Assembly: GCA_910578195.1 (NCBI GenBank)
Contig: CAJTOY010000017.1
Coordinates: 1 to 27,755 of the forward strand
Reading direction: 5' to 3'
Origin: an uncultured Christensenella sp.
GTDB taxonomy: Bacteria > Bacillota > Clostridia > Christensenellales > Borkfalkiaceae
Length of the DNA stretch: 27,755 bases
Shown here one piece after another: positions 7,651-15,699 of the stretch. The notes below the pieces were generated by a model. It was given only the letters and a program-made list of their open reading frames with translations, was not told where the DNA came from and searched no databases. Each line of letters opens with the position of its first letter. Position 1 is the first letter of the stretch. Both the position numbers and the translations under genes were made by a program.

Positions 7651-7932
7651 TTATTTAAAAGGTACAAATAGTTTTTTAGTCGGGTAAACGGGCGCGTTGC
7701 CGTTGGCTTCTTCGAGCAGCTTTTCGTCGACGCCGAATTTCAGCGCCACCGTGCGGTATGTGTCGCCGACGTCGGCGGTATAGCGCGAGTAGGTCTTATC
7801 CCCCACCTCTATAATTCTGCCCGCGAACGCCCCGCCAAGCACGGGTACCCCGAAATGACTTTCGACGTCCCGCGCGCACTGACCGCGCTTCACCCTGTAA
7901 AATTTGTTTCTGTCCGTAACGAGCGTAAACAT
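7651..7932 (-). CDS. Small LysM-domain protein
   Basis: The 93-aa protein is essentially two LysM-type units. The second (about 50-91) is typical, with YTADVGDTYRTVALKFGV, a following LLEEAN helix and the closing KKLFVP. The first (about 11-45, FYRVKRGQCARDVESHFGVP) is degenerate. LysM domains bind N-acetylglucosamine polymers such as peptidoglycan or spore cortex. There is no signal peptide, which would fit a spore-coat or forespore protein of the SafA type or export by another route; this is inference. The stop is 42 bp before the Cys-rich gene on the same strand. The ATG has no ribosome site, but TATAAT lies 6 bp upstream, suggesting a leaderless mRNA. Confidence 0.82.
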   Translation of the reverse strand: MFTLVTDRNKFYRVKRGQCARDVESHFGVPVLGGAFAGRIIEVGDKTYSRYTADVGDTYRTVALKFGVDEKLLEEANGNAPVYPTKKLFVPFK

Positions 7933-7938
7933 TTGTAT

Positions 7939-7944
7939 ATTATA
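7939..7944 (-). promoter_or_regulatory. -10 box immediately before the LysM gene start
   Basis: TATAAT on the minus strand ends 6 bp before the ATG at 7932, so transcription would start at or next to the start codon. The -35 region is poor, so the call rests on the -10 box and on the absence of a Shine-Dalgarno sequence. Confidence 0.45.
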
Positions 7945-7989
7945 CGGCGAAAGGGGCGGAAAATGTTCATAATCTCCCGAAGAAAATTG

Positions 7990-7995
7990 TAGAAT
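7990..7995 (+). promoter_or_regulatory. -10 box immediately before the flippase start
   Basis: TAGAAT ends 7 bp before the ATG at 8003; TTCATA at 7966-7971 is an acceptable -35 at 18 bp. No ribosome site is present. This divergent 70-bp region serves both the flippase and the LysM gene. Confidence 0.4.
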
Positions 7996-8002
7996 ATTGT
8001 TG

Positions 8003-9502
8003 ATGAAACAAAATATTTACCGCTCGGCGGCACTCGTTACAGTATTTTCAACAGTCGAAAAGGCTTTAAGCTTTTTTTACAGAATAGTTCTCTCCCGCAT
8101 TATAGGCGCGGAGGGGCTGGGCATTTACCAGATTTGTCTTTCGGTGTTCGCCGTGTTTCTGACCGCCGCGTCCAGCGGAATTCCCGTTACCGTCTCCCGC
8201 CTTATGGCGAAAAACGGCGCGAAAAACGACATAAAGGGCAAAAACGCCGCGGTGACCGCGGGCGTAGTAGCAACCCTTATGTTCACCGTGCCCATGGCTA
8301 TTATTTTGTTTTTCGGCAGAAATCTTTTAGGCTTCCTCTTCACCGACGACAGATGCATGAACGTCTTTATTCTTTTGTTGCCGGGGCTTATCCTTACTTC
8401 GATTTACGCGGTTATGCGCGGCTCGTTCTGGGGCAACAAGCAATTTTTGCCTTACAGCATAATCGAGCTTTTGGAGGACGCCGTAATGGTCGTTCTCGGC
8501 TGTATCCTCGTCTACGGAGTTACAGACCCCGTAGCGGGCGCGGAGAGGGCGGCTGTCGCCGTGCTCGTTTCGTATGTATTCTCGTTCATAGTTTCGCTGT
8601 TCTGGTACTTCAAAAAGGGCGGAAGATTTTCCAACCCCAAAAGACAGCTCAAACCCCTCTTTTCCTCGTCCATGCCCATTACCGCCATGCGCACCTCCAC
8701 CTCGGTGCTCAACTCGGCTGTTGCGATACTTCTGCCCGTGCTTTTAATGAACGCGTACGGGCTGACCAACTCCGAGGCGATAAGCCTCTATGGCGTGGCT
8801 ATCGGCATGAGCGTGCCCATACTGTTTATACCGTCCGCGCTGATAGGCTCGATTTCGGTCGTGGTCGCGCCCGAACTCGCCGAAAATTATTACAAAAACA
8901 AGACCGCGCTCGTCAAGTTCGATATCGAAAAATCCGTCAAAGCCGCGATTTTTATAGCGACGCTGATTATACCCGTTCTGTTCGTGCTGGGCGACGAGAT
9001 AGGCTCCGTTCTCTATTCGAACGAAATGAGCGGCGAAATTATACAAAATTGCGCCTTCATACTTTTGCCGATGTGCCTTGCAATGATTACGACTACCGTT
9101 TTAAACTCCATGAACTGCGAAAAGAAAACCTTGCTGTACTACATTATCGGCGCGGCGCTGATGATTGTAAGCATTGTCGCCTTGACGAGGTTCGTCGGCG
9201 TATATTCCTATATGATTGGACTTGCGGCAAGCTTTGTAATTTCCGCCGTGTTCAACCTTCGGCTGCTTGCCAAAAAGTGCGAGGGAATAAAATTTATAAG
9301 TTATATCCTCCGCTCGATTGTGGTTGTTATAGCGACTTGCGCGTTCGGCATGATGCTCGACGGAATTATAAGCCGCTACGTCGCGACGGTCTGGCAGATG
9401 GTGATATGCGCGCCCGCGTGCCTTATTTTCGCCTCCGCGTTCCTGATGTGCTTCGAAATGTTCTCGTTCAAGCCCTTTAAAAAGCTGTTTAAAAAGGCTT
9501 AG
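8003..9502 (+). CDS. SpoVB/MurJ-like lipid-linked oligosaccharide flippase
   Basis: This 499-aa polytopic membrane protein, with about 12-14 hydrophobic helices, belongs to the MOP superfamily polysaccharide-biosynthesis group (SpoVB, YtgP, MurJ). The region GAEGLGIYQICLSVF and SSGIPVTVSRLM (residues 35-68) is characteristic of the SpoVB/YtgP branch. Such proteins flip lipid-linked sugars (lipid II or cortex precursors) across the membrane. I choose the ATG at 8003; two TTG codons lie in frame just upstream. It has no ribosome site but a -10 box directly before it. The gene ends 14 bp inside the 3' end of the convergent TauE gene. SpoVB and a general MurJ-type role cannot be separated from sequence alone. 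Confidence 0.88.
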   Translation: MKQNIYRSAALVTVFSTVEKALSFFYRIVLSRIIGAEGLGIYQICLSVFAVFLTAASSGIPVTVSRLMAKNGAKNDIKGKNAAVTAGVVATLMFTVPMAIILFFGRNLLGFLFTDDRCMNVFILLLPGLILTSIYAVMRGSFWGNKQFLPYSIIELLEDAVMVVLGCILVYGVTDPVAGAERAAVAVLVSYVFSFIVSLFWYFKKGGRFSNPKRQLKPLFSSSMPITAMRTSTSVLNSAVAILLPVLLMNAYGLTNSEAISLYGVAIGMSVPILFIPSALIGSISVVVAPELAENYYKNKTALVKFDIEKSVKAAIFIATLIIPVLFVLGDEIGSVLYSNEMSGEIIQNCAFILLPMCLAMITTTVLNSMNCEKKTLLYYIIGAALMIVSIVALTRFVGVYSYMIGLAASFVISAVFNLRLLAKKCEGIKFISYILRSIVVVIATCAFGMMLDGIISRYVATVWQMVICAPACLIFASAFLMCFEMFSFKPFKKLFKKA

Positions 9503-9863
9503 CGCTCGGCTTCAAGCCTATCAACAGCTTGACCGCGAGCAAGACCAAAAACGCGCCGAACAGTTTTTTAAGCACGGCGGACGGCAAAAGCGCCGCCGCG
9601 AAACCCGCCGCGACAGAGGTCAAAAGCGCGGGAATTACCAGCCACCACACGCCCTCGGTTTTCAAAAGCCCGTTTTCTTTATGGATTTTCAGCGTGAAAG
9701 CCGCCATGGGCAGAAAGGCAATAAGATTAGTCGCCTGCGCAACGTGCTGTTCGACCCCCAGAAAGACTGTCAGCGCGGGAATAAGCACCGTGCCGCCGCC
9801 CATGCCCATACCGCCGAGCATGCCCGAAAAGAAGCCCGCAATCAAAAACAGAATAAAGCTCAA
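9489..9863 (-). CDS. Half-size TauE/SafE-family permease, second gene of a pair
   Basis: The 124-aa product has about four TM helices and a glycine-rich first helix (GMLGGMGMGGGTVLIP, residues 14-29), as in one half of a TauE/SafE sulfite or organosulfonate exporter. Full-length members are about 250 aa with two such repeats. I place the start at a TTG overlapping the TGA of the preceding gene (TTGA), with GAGG 8 bp upstream; no ATG is available before the glycine-rich helix, and the frame upstream lies inside the other gene. The two halves probably assemble as a heterodimer. The substrate is unknown. Its 3' end overlaps the flippase tail by 14 bp. Confidence 0.8.
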   Translation of the reverse strand: MSFILFLIAGFFSGMLGGMGMGGGTVLIPALTVFLGVEQHVAQATNLIAFLPMAAFTLKIHKENGLLKTEGVWWLVIPALLTSVAAGFAAALLPSAVLKKLFGAFLVLLAVKLLIGLKPSAKPF

Positions 9864-10231
9864 AACAACATCCTCACTCCCGCCGCGAACATAAGCGCGA
9901 CGAAGATATAGTTGATTATCGTTTTCGGGCACTTCGAAAGCATAAGCGCGCCCGCAAGCCCGCCCGCAACCGAACCGACGGCTGCGGGTATTATTACGTC
10001 CAAAGCGGCGTAACCGTTTATAATGTATACCAGCGCGCTTGCCGCGCACACGGGCGCAATCACGAATATCGCGGTTGCGTGCGCCTCCTTGTCCTCATAG
10101 CCGCATAATTTTCCGAGTAGCGGAACCGCAACCATGCCGCCCCCGCCGCCGAATAACCCGTTAACGGCGCCCGTCAGTATTCCCGCCGTAATTCGTTTAA
10201 AAAAATTTTTCACCTTAAACAGTTTGCGCAA
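9860..10231 (-). CDS. Half-size TauE/SafE-family permease, first gene of a pair
   Basis: This 123-aa protein has about four TM helices and the glycine-rich motif GLFGGGGGMVAVPLL (residues 25-39) typical of the N-terminal half of TauE/SafE transporters. The start is uncertain: TTG at 10231 gives 123 aa, while GTG at 10213 gives 117 aa and a more usual N-terminus (KNFFKRITAG). Neither has a good ribosome site. A TATTAT -10-like box lies just before the TTG. The second half gene follows with a 4-bp stop/start overlap in another frame, a common arrangement in Clostridia rather than a recent frameshift, since both halves keep their own ends. Confidence 0.82.
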   Translation of the reverse strand: MRKLFKVKNFFKRITAGILTGAVNGLFGGGGGMVAVPLLGKLCGYEDKEAHATAIFVIAPVCAASALVYIINGYAALDVIIPAAVGSVAGGLAGALMLSKCPKTIINYIFVALMFAAGVRMLF

Positions 10232-10257
10232 AAACTCAAAAATAATAAAAAAATTTG

Positions 10258-10267
10258 CCTTATAAGG
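10258..10267. other. Perfect 10-bp palindrome in the TauE/lipoprotein divergent region
   Basis: CCTTATAAGG lies between the divergent TauE half gene and the lipoprotein promoter, 11 bp upstream of the latter's -35 box. It could be a regulator site, but one short palindrome in AT-rich DNA may be chance. Confidence 0.25.
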
Positions 10268-10277
10268 TAATAAATGC

Positions 10278-10306
10278 TTGATTATAATTGCCGTTTATAT
10301 TAAAAT
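10278..10306 (+). promoter_or_regulatory. Sigma-A promoter of the 1354-aa lipoprotein gene
   Basis: TTGATT (10278-10283), a 17-bp spacer and TAAAAT (10301-10306) form a good promoter. The predicted leader of about 29 nt includes AAGGA at 10328-10332, 9 bp before the ATG. Confidence 0.65.
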
Positions 10307-10341
10307 ATCATAGTACGATTATTTATTAAGGACTATATAAT

Positions 10342-13300
10342 ATGTCAAAACACTTTTCAAAGAAACGCAGAATAAAATACGTTCTGCTTGCGCTCACCTG
10401 CGCAGCTTCCTTTTCGGCTGCGGGTTTTTCGGCTTGCGCCAAAGACCCCGAGGACAAAAAGGAAGAGGACAAGACCTCGGCGGTTGACAATCAGCTTCTC
10501 AAAAACGGCAATTTCGAATTTTTTACCGTGCCGAAAGCCGAGGAGGACGAAAACGAGCCCGTCTATCTTATCAATTCGCCCAACAACTGGTCGCACGGCG
10601 GTTCCTCCTCCTACACCATGTCGGGTATTATCGATACGAATAAATCCGCCTGGGATTTACTGAACGCGGACGACCTCGAAGAAAAGCTGGACATCAACAA
10701 CGCGCTCAATTCCAGCGACAGCAACTATAAGGAAGATTACGTCGACTACAACGGCATGAAGTCGAGCGACTTACTCTACAAAGATTCGTACAGCGCCCTG
10801 AAAACGAGCAGTATCGAATCCGAGGAAGTCGACGGCAAAAAGGTGTACAAGCTCGACGACAAGGAAGTCTTTTTAAACGAGGACGACGGCGAGTACTACT
10901 TCGACGCCGAATTCACTAAGCCGCTCAAAGAAAAAATCGGCAACCCCGGCACCCACTACGTTATAGAGGGCGACGCGACCGACGGCTATTACTATATGGA
11001 CGGCGAAGATAAAGTCACCGTCTATAAGGACGACAAGGGCGACTTCTATCTTAAATACGACGAAAACACGAAGGAATATTCCGAAACGTTCACAAACGTT
11101 TTAATGCTTCACAACTATTCCTCCGCGAACCATAACGGCATTGCGCAGAACTACTCCTCTATCAGCGTAGACCTGCCCGCAAACACCGCTGCCGAGATTT
11201 CGCTTTGGGTAAAGACCGGCGACCTTCTCTTCCGTCAGGGCACGCCCGTAACTCAGGACAGAGGCGCGTATATCGCCGTATCACAATCGGTCGGCGGGAC
11301 AACCCTCGACGATTTCAAGATTTCGAGCATCAATACCGAAAAGCTTATCGCCGACAAGAGTGCGTCCGACGCATATAACGGCTGGGTGCAGTACTCGGTA
11401 TTCGTGAACGCGTGCGACTTCGCTTCGACTACGATTACGATTAAGCTCGGGCTCGGCGACACGAACTACACGGTTGAGGGCTACGCCTTCTTTGACGACG
11501 TAAAGGTCACCAAGTACGCCGACCTCGGCGACAGCGGCAATTTCGACGAAAACAAGATTGACGACGCAATCTGCTACCTCTCTTCGAAGGGCGACGAGAA
11601 AGTTTTCATTGCCGACAAGTACAGCAGAAACGAGGGCGCGGTAACCGATAAGAGATTTTCCGAAAACTTCGACTACTTCGTTGACCTCGCGTCTGAAAGC
11701 AAGTACGATATATTCGATTTCGGCGGCGCTTCGCTCAAAGCGAACCTCACCGTAGACAAGGATAAATACGTTTCCTCCGCGGTCAACAACGCGACCGCCG
11801 ACGGCATAACCGTCGAAAACGCGCTCGGCAAGGTAAAACTTCCCGACGAACTTAAAAACATTAAGGACGGCAACGACAAGCCCGTCGGCATCAATACGCA
11901 GGGCGACTTGCTCGCGTTCGTATCCGCAGACAAAAAGTTTGCCAACTCCGAATATTCGGCTAAGCTCAACGACGCGTTGACAAACGCACAGCATTTACCC
12001 GGAGCCGACAAGGACAGCAAGGTTCTGGTCATGCTTTCGGCAAGAGGCGCGGCTTACACCACCTCCTTCGACCTCTCAATCGAACAGAACAGCCGCCAGA
12101 TAATTTCATTCTGGGTCAAAACCTCGGATATGAGCGGCAATACGGCTGCCACCCTCACCCTCAAAGACAAAAACAATGACGACGTAACCTCGAACTTCAA
12201 GGTTGACACGACCGACGTCGTAACCGACCTCGACGACGAGCGCAAGGATATCTACCACGGCTGGGTTCAGTGCTTCTTCTTTGTAGAGAACAACGACGAC
12301 GAAAAGAGAGACCTCTCGTTCGAATTCAGCTTCGGCAACACCGAACTGAGCGCGACCAAGGTCAGCTCGTACAAAGCGGGCTGGGCAATGCTTTCGAACT
12401 TGCAGACCCTCTCGGTAAACGAGGACACCTACGCCTACACTTCGGCGGGCACATATTCTGCGGAGCTCACGCTCAGCAAGGACGACAAAAGCTACACGGG
12501 CGCGTTTGACGAGCCTTACGGCAGCCTCGCACACGAAATCGAAGAAGGCATGGTCGACCCCTCCAAGTACTACGGAGTAAACGGCGGAAGCTCGGCAATC
12601 AAGAACAACGGCTCGATATCCCTCCCCTACGACGATATCAACCAGAAGGACGACGCGGGTCTTATCAATAAGGAATACGTTGAAAACTATCGCGCTTCCG
12701 AATGGTACAAGGCGCTGTTATCCGCATTCAAGGTCGAAGATAAAAGCTCGATAACTGCAATACAGACCTGGGAGGAAATGTTCGGCAAAACGACCTACCA
12801 GCCCCTCGTAATTTTAAACAGTCTGAGAACGGTCGGCGACAAGCAGGTAAGAAACTACGGCTTTATCGGCACGGCAAGCTCGGCTACGGCGGACGGCTAC
12901 TCGGTTGTAAGCGTAAGAGTTTTGGTCAGCGCGGGCGCGGTTGCATACGTCTACCTCGTAGACACCGCGGAAGGCAAGAAGGTAATGTCCTTCGAAACCC
13001 CTTCCCTCTCGTTCTACTATGACGAGGACGGAAACGTGCTTTACAAGCAGCTCGACGACGACGCGACGCTTGCGGAAAGAAAGGCGAACATACTCTACAC
13101 CCTCCGCAGCGACGGATTGTACGAGGACAAGGACGGCAAGCTTTTCGCAAACACATGGAACTATACCAAATTATATAAAGACGAATCCGTCAGCTATTAC
13201 AACGAAGCGGGCGAGCTCGTAAGTTTCGAGGACCTCGTCGAGGGCGAAACTTACTACACCGACGCAACCAAGACGAAGCAAGTCAACCACTTCCTCGTAA

Positions 13301-14406
13301 CGAGCGAGGGCGTCAAGATATTCGAATACAAGGACGGCGCTTACTACTACATTGTAGAGGGCAAGACCAAAAGCGACGTAATCACCCCCTTCGATATCAG
13401 CAAAGCAAGATACACCGAAATTTCGGCGGAATATCAGGCGGTTGTCGACGCGCGTTACAGCGCAAACGGCAAATTCATGGAGGGCGAGCTCGGCTACGAC
13501 GCGGACGGTAATTTGGTCGCGGGCAAGTGGGTTACGGTATCCTTCATAATCCACACGGGCAGCGCGGCAAAGAATTACCGCCTGGAACTTTGGAGCGGCA
13601 CGCGCGAGGACGCAAACACCGAAATGTCCGAGGATAGCGCGGTCGTATTCGATTACAGCTACGCGACGGCTTCCGACAACACTTTGAGAGACTGGTACGA
13701 AAACGAGATTATCAAAGCTTACCAGAGACTTTTGAGAGATAAGGGCTTGTATGACGAGCTTGCGGTTGCCACCTCCGAAGAGAACATCAGCTACTACGAG
13801 GCGCTTGTACACGGCGGTAAGGTCAACGGCGAAGTGATTAACGGCTTCATAAACGACGGCAAACTCTCGCAGGCGGATATCGACAAATACGAGATACTCA
13901 ATAACTACAAGGCTCACTACTACACGTTCAGTCTTTACGACTCGGCAAACTTCCGCCCCTTCAACGAGGACACCGCGGACGAGAATACGACGGGTTATAA
14001 CTACAAAGTTTCCGACTATTCCGAAAGCCTTGCCTACCTCGAAGTCAAGGACTACGGCGTAACCGACAACACCTACACGGTATTCGTCGACTATGCGACG
14101 GTTGACCAGTCGATTGAATTCGTAACAGCCGACGACAACAACGAAGAAGAGGAAACCGAGGACAACGACACGAACGTATGGCTGCTTGCCTCCTCCATTC
14201 TGCTTGTAGTTGCAATGCTGTTCGCAATGCTTGCTATTCTTATCAAGGATATGCTGAAAAAGAAGCGCCGCAACAAGACGCTGGGCAAGAACACCTACAA
14301 CCACGACAAAGCAATCCGTACAATGAAGAGGCTTAAAATAAAGCCCGAAGAAATCGAAGAGGTTGAACCTTCCGAAAACGAAGACACAACCGACACCGAA
14401 GAATAA
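10342..14406 (+). CDS. Large surface lipoprotein with duplicated beta-rich modules and a C-terminal TM anchor
   Basis: I do not recognise this 1354-aa protein. A basic N-terminus and hydrophobic helix lead to FSAC, a likely lipobox with lipidated Cys32, then an acidic Asp/Lys-rich linker. Two long modules share landmarks about 300 residues apart: ISLWVKTGDL (about 285) with GWVQYSVFV (347), and ISFWVKTSDM (588) with GWVQCFFFV (640). NGNFEFF at about 56 and FFDDVKV near 382 are typical of carbohydrate-binding-like beta-sandwiches. A third, weaker copy seems to begin at WVTVSFIIHTG. Tyr/Asp-rich strand repeats such as GEYYFDAEFT and ETYYTDATKT occur between modules. A TM helix (about 1279-1303) and a basic then acidic cytoplasmic tail end it. 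No catalytic motif or sortase signal is seen. Confidence 0.85.
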   Translation: MSKHFSKKRRIKYVLLALTCAASFSAAGFSACAKDPEDKKEEDKTSAVDNQLLKNGNFEFFTVPKAEEDENEPVYLINSPNNWSHGGSSSYTMSGIIDTNKSAWDLLNADDLEEKLDINNALNSSDSNYKEDYVDYNGMKSSDLLYKDSYSALKTSSIESEEVDGKKVYKLDDKEVFLNEDDGEYYFDAEFTKPLKEKIGNPGTHYVIEGDATDGYYYMDGEDKVTVYKDDKGDFYLKYDENTKEYSETFTNVLMLHNYSSANHNGIAQNYSSISVDLPANTAAEISLWVKTGDLLFRQGTPVTQDRGAYIAVSQSVGGTTLDDFKISSINTEKLIADKSASDAYNGWVQYSVFVNACDFASTTITIKLGLGDTNYTVEGYAFFDDVKVTKYADLGDSGNFDENKIDDAICYLSSKGDEKVFIADKYSRNEGAVTDKRFSENFDYFVDLASESKYDIFDFGGASLKANLTVDKDKYVSSAVNNATADGITVENALGKVKLPDELKNIKDGNDKPVGINTQGDLLAFVSADKKFANSEYSAKLNDALTNAQHLPGADKDSKVLVMLSARGAAYTTSFDLSIEQNSRQIISFWVKTSDMSGNTAATLTLKDKNNDDVTSNFKVDTTDVVTDLDDERKDIYHGWVQCFFFVENNDDEKRDLSFEFSFGNTELSATKVSSYKAGWAMLSNLQTLSVNEDTYAYTSAGTYSAELTLSKDDKSYTGAFDEPYGSLAHEIEEGMVDPSKYYGVNGGSSAIKNNGSISLPYDDINQKDDAGLINKEYVENYRASEWYKALLSAFKVEDKSSITAIQTWEEMFGKTTYQPLVILNSLRTVGDKQVRNYGFIGTASSATADGYSVVSVRVLVSAGAVAYVYLVDTAEGKKVMSFETPSLSFYYDEDGNVLYKQLDDDATLAERKANILYTLRSDGLYEDKDGKLFANTWNYTKLYKDESVSYYNEAGELVSFEDLVEGETYYTDATKTKQVNHFLVTSEGVKIFEYKDGAYYYIVEGKTKSDVITPFDISKARYTEISAEYQAVVDARYSANGKFMEGELGYDADGNLVAGKWVTVSFIIHTGSAAKNYRLELWSGTREDANTEMSEDSAVVFDYSYATASDNTLRDWYENEIIKAYQRLLRDKGLYDELAVATSEENISYYEALVHGGKVNGEVINGFINDGKLSQADIDKYEILNNYKAHYYTFSLYDSANFRPFNEDTADENTTGYNYKVSDYSESLAYLEVKDYGVTDNTYTVFVDYATVDQSIEFVTADDNNEEEETEDNDTNVWLLASSILLVVAMLFAMLAILIKDMLKKKRRNKTLGKNTYNHDKAIRTMKRLKIKPEEIEEVEPSENEDTTDTEE

Positions 14407-14410
14407 AAGA

Positions 14411-14444
14411 AATCCGCAAGCGCAAGCTTGCGGATTTTTTATTT
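14411..14444. terminator. Bidirectional terminator between the lipoprotein and the rRNA methyltransferase
   Basis: AATCCGCAAG (14411-14420) pairs with CTTGCGGATT (14427-14436) across a 6-nt loop and is followed by TTTTTTATTT on the plus strand. On the minus strand the same stem is followed by TTTCTTTTATT, so it can end both convergent genes. Confidence 0.85.
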
Positions 14445-15699
14445 ATATGCGAACGCCCTTAGGAAGCTTGTTTTTAGCCGTGCCGTCCGAAGCCTTGCAC
14501 CAGCCCAGCGGATAGCCCTTGTAGGTCACAAGCCGCCAGCCCCTCTCGTTGCTTTCGAACGTCAGCCCGCGAAGATAGCCGAGCGCGGTTTTTTCTTCGA
14601 CGTCGATACAGTGCGCCTCCTCTTTTTTAAGGCACATTGCGAGGGAATGGGACGGCTCGAACCGACCCTTTAAAAGCTCGCCCAGCCTCACCCCCGCCCG
14701 CAGAGTCTGCGCCGATGTTTTGGGGCAGTCCTGCGGCAGCGAATACAGCACGCTTCCCGCAAGGTGTAAATTTTTAAAAGTTACGTTCAGATTTTCTCTT
14801 TCCCACTGTCTGTAAAGCTTTTCGTCCGCGGAGGGTTTCAAGGGCTTTAAATCCCTTCTGCCGCCGCCCGTCTTTTCCATGACCGCGAAAAAATGCCCTT
14901 CGCCGCGTATTTCGTGCGGGTACAGCTTTTGCATTTTCAAAAGCCGAATATCGGCGTGCGAAGCAATGAAGGCTTCGATTTGAATCTCGTCCTCCTCGGG
15001 CGCGAAGGTGCACGTCGAATAGACGAGCCTGCCGCCAAAGGCAAGCATTTTGTATGCGCTGTCAAGAATTTCTTGTTGCCGCGCCGCACAAAGCTTCACG
15101 TTGTCCAAGCTCCACTCGGGGATAGCCGCCTCCTCCTTTTTGAACATACCCTCGCCCGAGCACGGCGCGTCGACGAGGATTTTGTCGAAGTATTCGAAAA
15201 ATTCCCCGCTCAGCTTTTCGGGCGAAGCGCACGTCACGACCGCGTTTTTAACGCCCAGCCGCTCGACGTTGGAGGACAGAATTTTCGCGCGGGAGAAATT
15301 GATTTCGTTCAAAAACAGTATCCCGCTTCCGTCCAGCCTTTGCGCAAGGCTTGTGCCCTTGCCGCCGGGGGCTGAGCATAAATCGAGCACCCGTTCGCCC
15401 TTTTTAACGCCGAGTTCGGGCGCGGCGCACATTGCCGAGGGTTCCTGAACGTAATACAAGCCTGCGGCATGGTACAAGGTTTTGCCCAAGCCTTCGTCGG
15501 CGACGTAAAAGCCGTTCTCCTCCCAAGGCACTTGTTCGAGAGAAAACGGCGAAATTTTTTTGAATTCTTCGGCGGATATTTTAAGCGTGTTTACGCGCAG
15601 CCCCTTTTCGGCGGGGCGGTCGTAGCTTGAAAGGAATTTTTCGAAATTTTCCCCAAGCCCGCTTTTCATACGTTCGACAAACTCAATCGGTAAATTCAT
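14443..15699 (-). CDS. 16S rRNA (cytosine-5) methyltransferase, RsmF/RsmB type
   Basis: This 418-aa Nol1/Nop2/Sun-family enzyme methylates C5 of a cytosine in rRNA using SAM. Motif I is VLDLCSAPGGKG (104-115). The two cysteines of the m5C mechanism are C180 in DAPCSGEGMF and C230 in STCTFAPEE. The N-terminus has the usual YDRPAEKGLRVNTLK segment, and the C-terminus (about 387-418, GWRLVTYKGYPLGW to PKGVRI) matches the RsmF-like PUA-type RNA-binding domain, so RsmF/YebU is the best guess; the exact target base cannot be read. The start overlaps the exonuclease gene by 17 bp and uses GGAGAAG within it, so the two are coupled. Confidence 0.92.
   Translation of the reverse strand: MNLPIEFVERMKSGLGENFEKFLSSYDRPAEKGLRVNTLKISAEEFKKISPFSLEQVPWEENGFYVADEGLGKTLYHAAGLYYVQEPSAMCAAPELGVKKGERVLDLCSAPGGKGTSLAQRLDGSGILFLNEINFSRAKILSSNVERLGVKNAVVTCASPEKLSGEFFEYFDKILVDAPCSGEGMFKKEEAAIPEWSLDNVKLCAARQQEILDSAYKMLAFGGRLVYSTCTFAPEEDEIQIEAFIASHADIRLLKMQKLYPHEIRGEGHFFAVMEKTGGGRRDLKPLKPSADEKLYRQWERENLNVTFKNLHLAGSVLYSLPQDCPKTSAQTLRAGVRLGELLKGRFEPSHSLAMCLKKEEAHCIDVEEKTALGYLRGLTFESNERGWRLVTYKGYPLGWCKASDGTAKNKLPKGVRI

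Noticed and set aside
8134..9480. 448-codon plus-strand frame
   Set aside because: It is a +1 shadow of the flippase, rich in Arg and His with no hydrophobic segments, while the other frame gives a clear membrane transporter.
9489..10231. Frameshifted TauE pseudogene
   Set aside because: Both halves have intact ends, a plausible coupled start and their own glycine-rich motifs, matching the known paired half-size arrangement.
13171..14304. 377-codon minus-strand frame
   Set aside because: Antisense to the large lipoprotein; Val/Arg-rich composition typical of reversed Asp/Tyr-rich coding sequence.
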